NCBI GenBank assembly: GCA_902728285.1
Contig: CACVBU010000410.1
Location: 164,297-228,296 of the forward strand
DNA: 64,000 bases
Origin: Clytia hemisphaerica
Lineage: Eukaryota; Cnidaria; Hydrozoa; Leptothecata; Clytiidae
Direction: 5' to 3'
Shown: piece after piece, positions 1 through 14,500 of the stretch
Numbering within the stretch: the stretch's first letter is position 1
How the letters are laid out: every line of letters begins with the position of its first letter
Program-made: the position numbers and the translations under genes
The notes under the pieces: model-generated
The model's database searches: none
What the model was told of the DNA's origin: nothing
Seen by the model: only the letters and a program-made list of their open reading frames with translations

Positions 1-61
1 GATGCTAAGGAGGCGCAACCATGGCTTGCGCCGAAGGGCGAAAATTTCAATATTTTTCACC

Positions 62-600
62 ACCATTTTAGCTACAATCAGGGACAAAATACTTGGCACA
101 AAAGGGAAATTCACTGGGGTGTTTTGAAACCACAATCGATTTGTAAGTGCTCTAAAGTAGGTTCGAAGGGTAGAGTTTTAACTCTGAGTTTTAACGCTAG
201 ACTTAACACTTACGACCTTAGGATGTGAAGATCCAAAAGTTCAAAAATGGTCCAGTAGGGCTTGAAATAATAGCCTAGAAACAAATAAATCCCTCCCAGA
301 TCGAAATACTCAATGAAATCAAGTTGAAGGCCTAAAATTTACATTCTCGCTCGAACTTCAATTTTCGAAAAATTGTAAATTAGCCAAAAGTGCCAATATA
401 TTATGACACAGATTGTAAAAGACACTTTGTTTTGACAAATTTCTTTTAAGAAGTACTTTTTCAAACCACTCTGATGAGCTGTGAGAGCCACTAATGTACT
501 TCCCTCGCCTAGCTCAATGTTACCAAGAGGGCAAGGTGATGATGCCCAAATAATGGCAATATGAAATGTACATATATCCAATAAGATTAATTATTGAGTT
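62..600 (+). repeat. Dispersed repeat copy A (paired with 7,800-8,140)
   Basis: This stretch repeats, with small differences, the block at about 7,800-8,140 inside the alpha2-delta intron. Both contain CGATTTGTAAGTGCTCTAAA, the phrase TTTTAACTCTGAGTTTTAAC, a run about CTCAAAAATGGTCCAGTAGG, and AGTGCNAATATATTATG. A weaker relative is visible near 53,920-54,060. No coding capacity is apparent, so it is probably a non-autonomous element. Confidence 0.75.
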
Positions 601-659
601 GTCGGCCGTAAGGCGGAAAAATTTTTGAAATCTTCAAACGTAAAACTATGAAATTAGAC

Positions 660-801
660 TTCCTACATTTTCTCTTGAGTTTCCCAAAAAAATTGAAACC
701 CCCCCTTAAACCCTCAAAAAAAATTTGGAACCCCCCCTAAACCCTCGAAAAAATTTCGAACCCCCCCCTAGATCCCCCCCACCCCCCCCCCCCCCCCCCC
801 C
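660..801. repeat. C-rich degenerate repeat ending in a poly-C tract
   Basis: Three degenerate units of the form AAATTNGAACCCCCCCTAAACCCTCAAAA run into an almost pure C tract (about 770-801). This is low-complexity DNA with no gene. The homopolymer length is likely to be unreliable in any assembly. Confidence 0.85.
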
Positions 802-2511
802 TAGTAGATACTTTATGACCGCTCCCTAAAATGATTTTAACATACCTAGACTAGAGTGTACTTCTGGCTGAACTTTGCTTTCTAATAATTTTTGATGACG
901 CTGAGTCCAGTGAAGTAGATCATTTGACGAGGTTTGAAAAAATCCAAATAAAAAGCTACTTGAAGTTGAACAATGAATAAAAACCAATAACAGATTTTGA
1001 ATCCCTTATTTTCAAATAAAAACGTTGTTTCGTTCTTTTTATTACCTGGCAAAAAAACAACACGAAAACCTGGCGGACAGTCCGCCTAAGCAAAAACATG
1101 TTACCATATACTACCGGGCCACTTAATCGTGCCAGTCTATAAAAAAGCTTTAAGTGGACCCTGGTTTATGACATACCCAAAATTAGTCTCTCTAGTTAAG
1201 CCAGTCCGAAACTCCTAAAGACAAATATGCCTTCACACTTGAGCGACACCGGGAGAACAGAGTCTTCTTTATTAATTCATCTTACAATTTGTGCCTCCTC
1301 TTGGCTCAGAGAAAAGATTTTTTAAACGTTTGACAATGTGGGGTTGCCGGTGCTGGCGGGCATTAATCAGGCGAGTTTTGTACGATTTGTATTGATATTG
1401 ATAAACCGTCAAACTAAACAATGTAAAATGAAATAGCGTAAGTATAAAGTTTGACAATGAAAGAAAATAAGCCTAAGTCTATGAGTGAATCTATAATTAT
1501 GTAAGAAATAAATAAAATGTCTGAGTTGAATAATATCTAAGTCACAAAAGTAAAAAGTCCTAACTTAAGGTGTGTCAGTGAAAGAAACTTACCAGCTGGC
1601 CAAATGTAGATGCTGTGAAATGATGCCAGCAGGTAAATGAAAAGCTCAAAATGTATAAACAAACAAAATGAACCATGAATAAATCAAATCCAAAATCAAA
1701 ATGTGAGCAGAGGCTGAGACTGAATGCGTGCTCACTGAGTGCCACGTGGAACAATGGTAGCCATGTTGAATTTATGAAAATTGATGACTAAGTTGCATGA
1801 TGCTTACTGTCTAGTGGCATTAGCAAGACTGACTTGAGACACACCTTTTATGCATAAGTCTACCATGTTGGCATGCCAATTCCAACATGATGACTCATCA
1901 TAATGGTAGCCTAAGAAGTGAGGTCAAGGTCAAAGGTCAAATAAATTATGATGTGATGAATAAATTAGTATAAATAATTAGCTAATGAAAATAAATTATG
2001 ATGCCATGAATAAATTAAATTAAATTGAATAAATTTTACTGAAATTGCATAAATTATAAAATTTTTGTTTTGTTTTGATTTTAAATTTTTTTTTTTATAT
2101 ACAGATTCAAACATTAACTTAACAGACAACCTTCTAAGACCAAACTCATTTTCGGTTGAGCTAGGTATAACTATTAAATTTTGGTCCTATAGTCGTACTT
2201 CTTCCCTTTTTTGTTAATAGTATACTTAGTATCAAGGGCCTAAAACTAAAAATGTAAAATGACGAGTTTATAATTCAATTTCTGCTTCGTCTGTATATAG
2301 TGTTCTCTTTCTTCTTAACTTTAAATTTCTTTTTTTTGACTCCGTGCCATTCCCCTCCTGTTGCCCACGAAGCTTTTAGAAAATGAAGGTACCGAAAAAA
2401 TGTCATTTTGAATTTATGTGGTAAAGCTTATCTTCTTTGTACCAAACTTAACTGCAACTTCTGAAAAGTGACCAAGGTCTAACACCATATTTCTGATGCA
2501 GTTTGTTTCAC
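802..2511. other. Gene-free flank downstream of the alpha2-delta-like gene
   Basis: No convincing exon is seen. The stretch holds AT-rich DNA (around 1,930-2,100 a run of ATAAATTA-type words) and short frames without recognisable motifs. The 3' untranslated region of the minus-strand gene ending at 2512 must lie in its right-hand part, but I cannot place a polyadenylation site with confidence. Confidence 0.6.
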
Positions 2512-5500
2512 CTAAGCGTGGAACTCCTCCTCGTTGTAACGGTTAACGACCGTTTCCGAATAAGTGAGCGGACGGGGTGGCAATGGAGGTCTCAAATGGT
2601 GGTCTTGTGAGGGTGTGCTCTGTCTTTTGCAACGTTTGACGACACACACGATAATGACGATTAGGATTATAAGAACGACGACCACAACCACGACTGTGAT
2701 TATAATGGTGGTGTTGTCGTCACTGTCGCCTCCCTGTTCGTCAACCTCACTACATTGTTGTGCATTCCAATAGCAACCGTATAAATTGCATTCGTCTGAC
2801 CGTCTGAAAAAAATGTATTAAGGTGGATCACGGTTAGTTCGAAAGAATACTAGAGATATATTAAAGTTGTTGTAAGTTTTCGATGCTTTGTTTTAAATAT
2901 GAACGCTTATTCTTACACTTTAACATTCTGTCTGTAAAATAGCCATTTGGCCTCATGAGTGTTTTGTCTGTAAGATAACGAACCAGATAATTGAAAGAAC
3001 CTCAATTTTTGAGAATAATCTTTTAACATTGTCTTATAAGTCCCTATATTTGAAGATTTTGAGATGTAAATTAGTTTTCACAGCCAATACACCTTTTTTT
3101 ACCGTAGCCGTCAATTACCGCGCGGGCATTTTTTTGTTCGTTTTACCACCCTAAAACCGTCCCAGTCTTTTTTCGCGCCTAAAGACAACAGAAAAAAGTG
3201 TAAAAAAAGGATCGAGTATAGGGTGGTAAATTAAATAATAAAAGTGGCACGCGCCTATCCGCGCGACTACGGTCGAAAAGGTGTATCAAAAAGTTGGAAG
3301 GGCTCCCTTACTGGAAATGAGAGCAACTCAAGGGATAACATGCATCTAACGGCATTTTATTTTTCATCACATTTTTGAGGTGGGTGGAATCTGGCATCTT
3401 TTGACCCATGCTCCGAGGTTGGCAGATCAAGGTGGATTGTCTGAAAATGAGATAAGCAAAGATACATACATACTATTCATTCTCGATAACCTAGCTTCTT
3501 TAATGGCCAGTATTACTTTTAAAGTACAAAATACACGTTCTTTCTTTTATAAGCATAACATTTATAAGCATATGCAGGCTCAGTTTTGGGCACCTAAACA
3601 ATGGCTCTGTTGTTTGAGAACAATAAAAAAAACTTGCTTATAAAAACATGTATAGGTTTAAAAAGTTAAAGATATTCTTTTTTTGTGAAATAAAAGGAGA
3701 TGTGCCTCTATGCTGACAAAGCAGAATTAACAATAGAAGTTCTCAACATTTATGCTCGCGCAGAGGGAATGAAGAGAAGTTGTTCTTCTCTTCTTCTTAA
3801 GAATGGTGTAAGCCGATGGTAGGATACTTTAAACGATGTTCTTTAAAGTTCAGATTTTATTGTTGTTTCTTACCTTTGTGCGTCAGTTTCGAAGAGATCA
3901 CTGAGACATGCTTTCTCTACGTAGCAAGGACAATCACAAGAAGCCTCGTCTACACCTTCTCTGCATTTACCAAGCACTTCACCCTGAGAAGTTAAAAATA
4001 AATAATATTAATACATGGGGGTGATGAGGGGGTACTAAGGTATGTGCGGACGGAACCTCAAAAACCGACCCTTAGAGAGACTGATTTTTGCTGAAAAGGT
4101 AACCCTTAAAGAGACTTTTCTGAAAAATTTTCTTCGATTTTTGAAAAAAGTGGTACCCTTAGAGAGACTTTTTTACAATTTTTTCAACTGAATTAAAAAA
4201 AGTTTCCTAAAATCGTGAATTTTCCGACCCTCAGAGAGACTAATTTAAAACTTTCTGATTTTTCCGACCCTTAGAGGGACTTTGAAGGGTGAAAAAATCG
4301 ACCCTTACAATCGTCCGCACATACCCAGCACCCATTTTTGCCCAAGCACCCCCGGCGTATTAATACCATCCAAGTGTCACGCTCGAACTCGAGTTACAGA
4401 GGAAGTCGTATCATAGAAAGTATTTTATGAGGTATTCTTATCTTGACGCGGACTGAAGATCATTTCGAATTATGGAATGATTCGAATAATAGAATTTCAA
4501 ATTAGCAAAGAGTTCACTCTACTGTAAGTGTTAAAGCAATGTCAATTCTCGGCAGTGATCTGAAGAAGGGCATGGTATAGTATCACTATATACCTTTAGA
4601 CTTGGTTTTGAGCATTTGCACTCTTCTTGTTCTTTTTCAACGTTTGAATGTTTAGTGAAGAGAAGTAGAAGATTTGTTCCTTTGATGGGAACCAACCAAA
4701 ATGTCCCGTTGTCTGATTTTGAAACTGTTATATGGTCAAGCTGAAATTTAAAAATAGAATGTTGAACATTTTCTACAGTTATTTGTACATCTAAAGTTTT
4801 AATTTACTTTGGAGTAAAGCATATGTGGAACGTTAAGCTTTCAGGATCCCTTTTTAAGATCATATGACATTAAGAACTTGTCTGTGGTTTATTAACTCCT
4901 AAATATTACTTGAATTAATTCATCCAAAGAAGGTTTGTCAGGAAGGTCTAGGAAAGTGTTCATCTAACAATAATTGTCAGGTGAACTGTATCGAGAATGC
5001 TAATCCTGAATTTGCCCACTTGTCATTTGATTCTTTAATTCTGAATTAAGTGCTGCTAAACACGACAACAGTGAGTTTCAGGACATAAGGTGATATTTCG
5101 TCTTACCGAATAAAACCATATGGTACGGGGTAGTCGATCATTATATTCGATACAAGATGTTTTCTTCATCATACCTCTCTGTAGAAGTTTTCTTGCCACG
5201 TCCGGTTCCTGTGAGACGATGAACAATATCATTTAGAAATAATTTTACTATCTTCCTATGTCTATTGTTAGGGGAGGTAACTTCTTAGGGACAATTTTTT
5301 CTAACACCTAATTGGTTAATTGGATGTTTCTGGGAAAAAAACTGATCCACCAAACACGTTTTTTTTTATAAGAACATCCAAAATCTTTGAAAACCTTCTT
5401 CAGATTTTCTTAACTTTTTGAGTTTCAAGCCTAAAAATGTTCTCAACATGTTCTTATTTTTTCCCATTTTTATGTAGTTTTGTCCATTTTCCTAAGAAAT

Positions 5501-8500
5501 AGGCTGTTTTTGAGTCCGCGAAGCCTCAAAATGTTCTTAACTTGTTCATAACATTTTGGTTGTCGAAGCCTTATGTTCTTATATAGTTTATTTTCATAAA
5601 AAACGTCTAATTGATCGAAAAAGCAAATTTAATTTGGTTTCATATTTCTGAAGTTGCACCTGTCACGAAGCGCGAAATGTGGGATTCAATTTTTGGAATG
5701 GTTCTTACCTTTTCTACGAGATGGATATGTTTGTAAAGATCTCCTTCTGTGCCATTGTGGTAAAGTAGAAATCCGTCTGTGTTGATGATTGAACACGTAC
5801 CTCTGAACGAAAAGAGAGATGGAGGTGGTTTATGGTGAAAAAGATTTGAAAATCTTTCTAATACAAGAAGTTTGAAGTTTTGAAGTTTGAAGTTTTTAAT
5901 CTTCTTTAATATGATCTTTTTAAGTAAGTACGTTTGCAACCGCAGACAAGAGCGACCCAAAGGCCCATTTCTCTTTTGCTGTCCACCCGATGGTAGAGGA
6001 GAGCGCCACTCCTTTTCCTGGATTTCCCCACTTACCCTTGACCCGCTTCTTAAGTTGCTGAGTATCAAGCAGAATGGGCTCAATACCCTTTTGTCCCAAG
6101 TACGAAGCCTTTGATTTGCCCCAACTGAAAACCTTGTGCATCGTAGCAGCTGGATACTCTACGTATCTTCTTGATCGTTCTTACGCTACTTCCACCTTTC
6201 CAACCGAGTAATACTTAAGTGGCAAAGGGACAAACAATACTTGATGCACTTGACTGGAAGGTTAAATTCATACCTGATCACTTTACGAGCACATAAAGTC
6301 AAATCTCTTTCGATCAGAAATTGAAAATAACGAAATTCGAAATCCATTCCAATTACGCCTGATCCTTGCTTTACGCCACTCAATTCTCTGAAATGCAAAG
6401 AGTATAAGTGAACCATTGAAAGAAAAGAAAATATATCAAAGTGAAAAGGAGAAACATACATTAAGATGGGAACAGAGGCAAGTCTTTTTGGTGTCTCGTT
6501 GGTGAATTTTAGAATGGTTTTTCTTACTCAGTAATTTGTTTGCTGAGAGATAAGATGCTTGCTTGTGAAGGATCGTTCAAATCTTTGTAAGGTGTCGTGA
6601 ACACAAGTTTGCCGGGAAAAGTTTCCGCAAGATGGTACCTGTAAACGTAAAGAAAGAAATTTGAATGGCCTGTCTATCAAGTTAAATGTTCATAAACACA
6701 CGTTTTTTTATAAGAACATCCAAAATCTTTGAAGCCTTTGAAGGATGTTTTTAAGTTTTTGAGTTTTGAGAATTAAAATGTTCTTAACATGAGTTCTTAT
6801 TTTCACCATTTTGTGAGCATTTTTTGTCTCTTTTCTTAAGAAATTGGCTATTTTAGAGTCTGCAAAGCTTTAAAATTTTCTAAACTAGTTCTTAACATTT
6901 TGGCCATTAAAGCCTTACGTTCTTATATAGTTTGTTCTTATAAAAAACGTGTATTATCTAAACAGTTTTCTAAAAAACACTTCTCTGTCGTTGCTATGTT
7001 TCATTAAATTGTCCAAACCACTTACCATTGTTGCTGACGAGGGTCAAATTCTGGAACCTCTATTCCAGGGAAAATTCTGAAAACTCCATTCTCCATACCA
7101 ATGTACCTGAAAAAATTATGTGAAGCGTTTTTGAAACAAATCAAAGTATCTTTGAGTAACAAATAACAATTAGAGCACCTAATGGTTTCGTCCAAATCTA
7201 AACCTTTCCTAACCTCCATTTGATGATAAGTCTTTGATTAGACTCGTCCCCAGTCCAGATTTCGTTCATTAAGTTGGTTGCCATGACAGCCTGACGAATT
7301 TCGTTGCGAATGGTGTTACTCTAAGAAAGTCAAAAAAGTAAATAGATATTTGTTAATGAGATTGAAAAAAGGTTGCTTCAGACGTTGTTTTTGTCGTACT
7401 TGTTCACTTACAGGTTTTGTTACTTAGATAAGGGTAAGTTCACTTATCCCAAATCCGATTTGCCCTTCTTAAGGTGCATAAATTAGACAAAGGCTTTGCT
7501 CTAAAATTGTTTAACTAATTTGATAGAGTGTAGTTCTGATCAGGTAATATCATAGCATGTCCTTATTTACCTTGAATGCTGTAGGGTTTTCAACATACCC
7601 ATTGAAATAGTTTTGGAGAGTTTTGACAGTTTCATTGTTCTCCTTTTCATAATAAACGCTCGGTTGCTCAAATGAATCCGGTGCAATACTAACTACCGGT
7701 TGATCTGTAAAATACGGAAAGAGCAGATCATTTCATGTAGAAAATTTTTTCCAATCATGGTAATGACACACAAGAAATGTCAAATTAATTGGCACTGATC
7801 CTTGGCTACAATCAGTGACAAAATAATTGGCACAAAAAGGGAAATTCAACGGGGTGTTTTGAAACCACAATCGATTTGTAAGTGCTCTAAAGTAGGTTCG
7901 AAGGGTAGAGTTTTAACTCTGAGTTTTAACGCTAGACTTAAGATCTAAGGACCCAAAAGCTCAAAAATGGTCCAGTAGGGCTTGAAATCTAGCCTAGATA
8001 CCAATGAATCCCTCTCAGATCGAAATAATCGATGAAATCAAGTTGAAGGCCTAAAACATTCTCGCTCGAACTTAAATTTTCGAAAGATGGTAAATTAGCC
8101 AAAAGTGCTAATATATTATGGCACTGATTGTAGATCGAAAAATACGGATTGATGTTATTGACATGAAAATGGCTTCTCCGTAGTAATTCCTTACCCGACC
8201 CCCTACTCCAGACCCTCTGGAGTCCAAAAGCCCCCTTAAGGGCTCTGACCATAGTGAATTTTTCATAATTGCCGTGTTTAAAATGTGTTTTCTGACTGAT
8301 GTAACCAACAAAACTATGGCATGTTATACATTTTTTCTGTTAGACAAACTATTCCTGAATCTGAAAATTTAAAAATTGCATTGAAAAAATTTGATGAAGA
8401 AGAAAATGAAGACTTTTGCGAGGAAGAGTATTTCAACTTTGAAGAGCTTAGTTTCGGTGAAGAAAAAACATTTTGAAAAATTTTTCGCAGTAGATGGTGT

Positions 8501-11500
8501 ATCTTTTACCGAACAATAAAAATGTTTGCGGAAAATTTTTTGTAAATGCTTCTTTGTCTCGAAATCTTCAAAATAGTGGTTTTTCATCAATTTTTCATCT
8601 GGATTTTGCTTAAAAAAACAGTCATAACTTTTGACACATCTTTTTAGAAAAATTTTCCGCAAAATTTGAAATAGTTCAATTCTTTGCGGACAGTTTGAAA
8701 AAGTTTGAAACAAAAAGGTTAATTACCCTTTAAAACTTAGCACTTTTAATAAAAGAAGGTGATGCAACATATTATTAACGTCTTTTTAAAGTTCATAACG
8801 TAATTTTTCAATTAAGTTCTTAATTACTCTTAAGGGGTTTGATCAAAAAGCAATTTATAAAGGCAATTCTTTGTTAAAAGTGTTAAAGAATCTAAAAAAT
8901 AACTTTTATGTTCAGATACTAAAATCAATTTTCTGATTATGGTCAGAGCCCTTAAACGATATTTTCCTCTTCATTCCATGAATTGGAGATCGTATCGAAA
9001 ATTAGGACCCCGCTAGGTGGCGCTACCCTGCACTCAGGAGCTGGTCTAGTATTTTTGTGCTGACAAACCTAATCATTAGATGTTACAAACTATCTAGAGG
9101 AACTTTTCTTTACCTTTGATAGCAATGTAACCATAATGTGAACACAATTCATCTTGTATACCATCTTGTAAACTCAATCGATGATAAAGTTCATTTCCTT
9201 TTGTTGTCGAACTTTGTAATTGTAGATCGTCTTTGTACACTGATGAAACAGCCACTCCTACTGAAAAACTCGAGCCCTCTACCTGAAACATAGAGGCATT
9301 CTTATTGGTTGAGAGAACTGTACGAGCTCTTATAATAGGAACAAGGTTTTGATGGCTCAAGACTGACGTTACAAGCTTAACTCCGTCGCACTTGAAATCT
9401 AACAAAAATTCAAAGTCGTAGAGAAAAACTACTCATTCGAAAGCCTAACGACTTATTTTCTTCTATTTCAGAGATTGAATGATTCAATTCAATGTTTCCA
9501 AGCAAAGGGGATCTCTCACCTCTCTCCAGATGTAAGTGAAATTTTTGCTTTCGAATTTGGCACCAAGCGTTCCCAGAGGTACAGATGATTTCACGTTGAA
9601 ACTCTTTTCATCTTCTCTGCCGCTTGAATAAAAGATGTAAAAGTAACATACCATAGTAAGATACCCCTACACTGGTAAAAAGATAATTCTTTGATGCTAT
9701 ACGTATTTTATTCCAGATCGTTGTTTGATAAAGTTTAAATGGATAAAAGACCCAACTAGTTGGCGAATTGGTAGCTTAGATTAATCCTAGTACAAGAGTG
9801 ACGTCACTGTGAAATTCGAATCTCTCTATTGTGTATTGAATCAAGGTTGACGAAGAATTAGCAGACCTTTTCATTGAATTGTAGACTTGATTTTGGAATT
9901 GAATGGATGTTTCGAAGTTGGTGATATCAATACGACTTCCACTGGCATGTAGTTCAGGATTGATGTAGTATGGATGGATGTAAGTTGTCCCTACGTATCA
10001 AAAAGTTATAGTTGAAAAAACTACTCACCCTGGCCGTTTTTTCCTTCAGATTTTAATGATATAAAGACACCCCTTTCTCACAGACCGAGGGGGACCCCCT
10101 CTCACTGGAAAGATTTGGCAACATATCGTCCCCGGTGGAAAGTCATAACTAATGAAATAAATAAATCCTCACTGCAAAATATCGTGCTATTTTTCCATCC
10201 CCACTGAATTTTTGTGACTTGAAAACAATGGAATTCAAATCCCAAACCATATAAAAACATGGGAATATTTATTCTCACTGGCTGAAAAACCCTACCGAGT
10301 GTGTGAGGAGGGGTGTATAAAAGTTGATCAATTCAACAGGCTTGACTGACTAGACAATAAAGATACAAAGCATATTCGAATTTTGCCGATTCCCAAGTTT
10401 TAAATTTATGATCGCATTGCTGCTTATCATGCAAATAAACTTGAGCCTGCACAGGGCCTACTTGTTAGAAGGGAAACGCCTGAAGACAACCAATTTCAAC
10501 TAATTCTCAAATAACATACCCGACTTATCAATAAGGAAAGGATAAGCGTCTTTGGTGTTTGCTACCTCTGCTGTCACGCCAAATAATTCGTTGCTTAAGA
10601 AAGACAAACACAAAACGCCAAGAAGTTTGTTGTCATCACTGACCACTCTTGTACAAGCATCTATCATTGTGCCTAGAATGAGGGAAAATTGATTATTCAT
10701 ATTGATTATATTATTAAGGACACTACCAGAGAGGCACCTCGTGTCAAGTATAGGTGCTAGCGAGGGGATAAATCGCTCAAAGAATTCTCGTACACCTTTT
10801 TTCGAGTAGTTTATCCCTCAGGTCAAAGAAAACACGGGCTGCAAAATTATATCAATGTAGTCAAAACATGTGATTACTCGAAAAAGTTCACGTGATTTTA
10901 TTCCCATGTTACTTGATACAACTCACATGAAATTACTTTATTAGTATCAATAAATTCGCACCAATCAGAAATAAATGTCATGTAACATAAAAGTCTCGAG
11001 TCAAAGCGTGATTTGTCTTCAGACTTTAATTTTGTAGCTTGTGTATTAAGCGCCTCATGACGATTGAAAGTCATCGGCCATAAAAACTCTCAAAACCTCG
11101 TGTCTCCGGGGTATTGTTTTGATGTGACGTATCTCTTACCCAGTCCGTAGAAATCCTCATAAGGCATGGAAAATTGTAGTTGAGGTGGGCCAAGTTCATT
11201 TTGAAAAGCTTTGTATATTTTTGCAACTTGCTGTCGTATGTCTGCTTCGTTGTATCTTGGATAAATATCCACCAGTTGGAATTTCTGAATGAGATGAAAA
11301 GCAAATTGAATGTAGTAGCTCTCAAAATTTGCCATCTTGTAAAGATCATTTACTCCACATAGTCAAAGAGAATGAGACTGACAAAAACCGCATGTGATTG
11401 GTTCTCAACTTCAGTTGAGATACAATCTGACAATGTCTGTGTGTCTGTGTGTCTGTCACAAAAACTTTAGGGCAGCCTGGAGACTTTAAAAATGCTTGGA

Positions 11501-14500
11501 TTTGGCTGAAATTTGGCACACTTGTACCTTGGGTGAATATCTGGGGGTCTACAATTGGGCCTATGAATAATTTGAAGCCACTGAAGTTGAGCCCAGTGCG
11601 TTGCGCACGTTCGACTATTCGAAAGTAGATAGGATTTTGAAACTTTTACGAAAGATGCTACGGATCATAAGGATCCCCCCCACTAGTAAGGGAAAAATAG
11701 GGAACCGCCCTTTCTCACAACTTCTTCATAGAGCCCCTCCCCCACCCCAGAGAACTCAAATTTCACCTATTTGCATTTGTGATTGGAAATTCACGCAAAT
11801 TTTTCCCGAGTTTCATGCAATACCAAGGCCCCGCCCTCAGGAAAAAAGAAAATGATACATACGTTGAAAGAATCACAATTTTGATCGTTACAAGCATCGC
11901 AACCTTCTTGTTTTAAACCTTCGTGTTCTTGTCGTGTGATAAGAGGTGTCGATGAACCTGTGTAGAAAGGCAGGTGGAATTTTGTGCTTTTGTCATTGGT
12001 CGATTAACTAAAGTATAATTTCGGTTAAGTCGAGTATGGTTTATAAAGTTCGAAAATAAGATTCTTTTCAAAAATTAACTAGTTCATAGTTCGGAGTTAA
12101 AACTGTTAAAGAAATAAGAGTAAGAAGCTCGGTCATAGATAATTGAATAGATTGGAGCCCCCCTTTTTTGGGGCGCCTTCAGTGCCGCTTGTTTTAGTAG
12201 CAGCAGGCTGGGTGATGGCTGAGTTATTTGATATTCTGATGGAAGAATGAATAGTGCTAGTTGGGCTCAACCGTCCTTAACCACTGAAAAATGCACTATA
12301 ATTATGACTGGAGCTCATACCTCCCTCTCCAAGATCTGTTGCGCGGTCAGGCAAAATCCCGAAAATCCAAACCTTCCGGTTGTTGAAAACTTTCCCGACC
12401 CTCAGAGTTTAAGCTTGTCGGAAGAAAATCTCTTTATTTGGTAGTTTGATACCTGGTTAACAGTTGAGAGGAGATGATTGGTGACACCTATCAAAGCAGA
12501 AAAAATAATACGTACCTTGCACGAGAAAGATGACAACAGAAGCTTGACAAGCTTTTTGATAACCGTTTTTGTAATATTCTTTGACTTGGGAATAACTTTC
12601 ATCGTGCTCCCCTGATGTGATTAGGATGAACAGCTTCTCTGAAAAGAATGATATCACCATTACTTTTTACGTTTTCATATGATTTGCAAACAGATGTGTT
12701 GTAAGCGCCCCCCCCGCTGAAAATCTGAACTGGTCTCAAAATTTATCCGACCCTTCAGTGTTCGTGATAGTTTTCTTTTTTGTCTCGCCATTTCAACTGT
12801 TTTTGATACATGAACTTGAGGAAGGATTTGCAATTGAAAAAGTGGCGAAATAAATACGCCATGCGAAACCATTAACTAGTTCAGCTTACTTTTATTGCTT
12901 GAACCAAACAATCTGAACGAGTCACGGAAGACTTTAGCGTACTCAAGAAGTCCAGTTTGACCTGTTCTGTCCAAGAAATCTTTCAGTACTTTGATGACCG
13001 AAGGGCGAGCTTCGGTTAGAAACTTCAAGCAATCAAACTCTGATGGTGCGATAGAGTTCCCTCCTGATATAATTCGTAGTACTATCTAAAAAAGGTACAA
13101 ATTTCTTTGTTTTAGCGTTTATGAGAGAAACTGTAGCCCACTTATCCTTTATACAATATTATGACATTTTGCGAGGATCTTTAACTATTTTGCGAGGATC
13201 TTAAACTATTTTGCTAGGATCTTAAACTATTGAAAAAGAACGTAGAGGATACAAGTTGTTGCGGATTTAAGAGGGCTCAAAATTTATAACGAAGAGTGTT
13301 TTTTAAAGCCATGATCCTTATAAGGTAATGGAGACTCTCCATCATAAGTTTTGAGCTCTCCTCAGATCCACCACAGAGGATCAAACATAGGTCTAGGTCA
13401 CATTTACAGATCTAGCACATAGTTTTGAGAGAAATGAAAACAAATCAAACCTTGTCTTTCCCATCTATGATTCGTAGTAAGTTGTGAACAACTTTTTTGG
13501 CTTGCTTCAAAAGATCTCCTTTCATTTTGGATGAATAATCGAGGACGATCACAAATTCTTTTCCTTCTTTTGTATTCACAAGGTTCGGGTACCAAGGCCT
13601 TCAAAAAAGAAGAAAATGTTTCAATTGAAAAAATCAAAAATCATTCAAACCAACCATCAAACTAAGTCTTGGTGGATACTTAGGTTAAATATGTACCTGG
13701 GTATGTGCATAGTCCGTTAAATAAACCCTAGTCTGGAAACTTATTGTTACCTTTTTCCTTTGCTGATATATAAAGATAAAAATCGATTTGCTCAGTTTTA
13801 GTCTTCTTGGAATTGACTTAATCACACGATCAAAAAGAGAGGAAAACAAACATTTCTCAAAGCAAGTTCAAGTAAGAAACAAAAGGCTTCCAGACCAGTG
13901 TTTTCTATACGGACTATGGTACGTGCGAACAGTAATAGTAGTTTTTACAAAAACTAACCCACTCTGTGAAAGTTTTCGAATCATAAAAACACTGTCATCT
14001 TGCAAACCGTGTAACCCGTGGCGTGTATCAACTTTACATAGCAAGTAGCTCACACTAAACACTAAGATCATATGGTATAGAAAATATTACCCTCCTAAGA
14101 TGCTCTTAAAAGTACTTTTTAGACAAATTCAGAAGTAGTACTTAATAAGTCCGCAAAAAAGATTTACTCTCAAGCCTTTCCAAGCAAACGAAGGCTTATA
14201 TTGAGGCACAAAACACACCCCTGTGACAAAGTCAGTTGTAAAATTCATTTGGAAAGGCAAAATACATTGAAAAATACCTGTATCTTGGATCGAAGGCAGA
14301 ACAGTTGCACATGGTCTCTTCTTCGGGTGATCGGTCAGCCGGGTAGCCCAAGAAATACCCATCGGTAGTTCCTAAGTAAATATGTCTACTGGACCCCTTT
14401 CCATGTTTGTTGTACGCTTCTTTCATTTTTTCCAGCATAACCGATTGAGTCAACCGGTGGACTTTATCTTCCAATGTTCGCAATTGATTGGGACATAAAT

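Noticed and set aside
2564..2773. Plus-strand frame of 69 codons with Thr-rich stretch
   Set aside because: It is the antisense of the last exon of the alpha2-delta-like gene, which has a far better domain match.
8369..8713. 114-codon minus-strand frame rich in Phe and Lys
   Set aside because: It runs through low-complexity intron DNA, needs no place in the alpha2-delta model and shows no domain.
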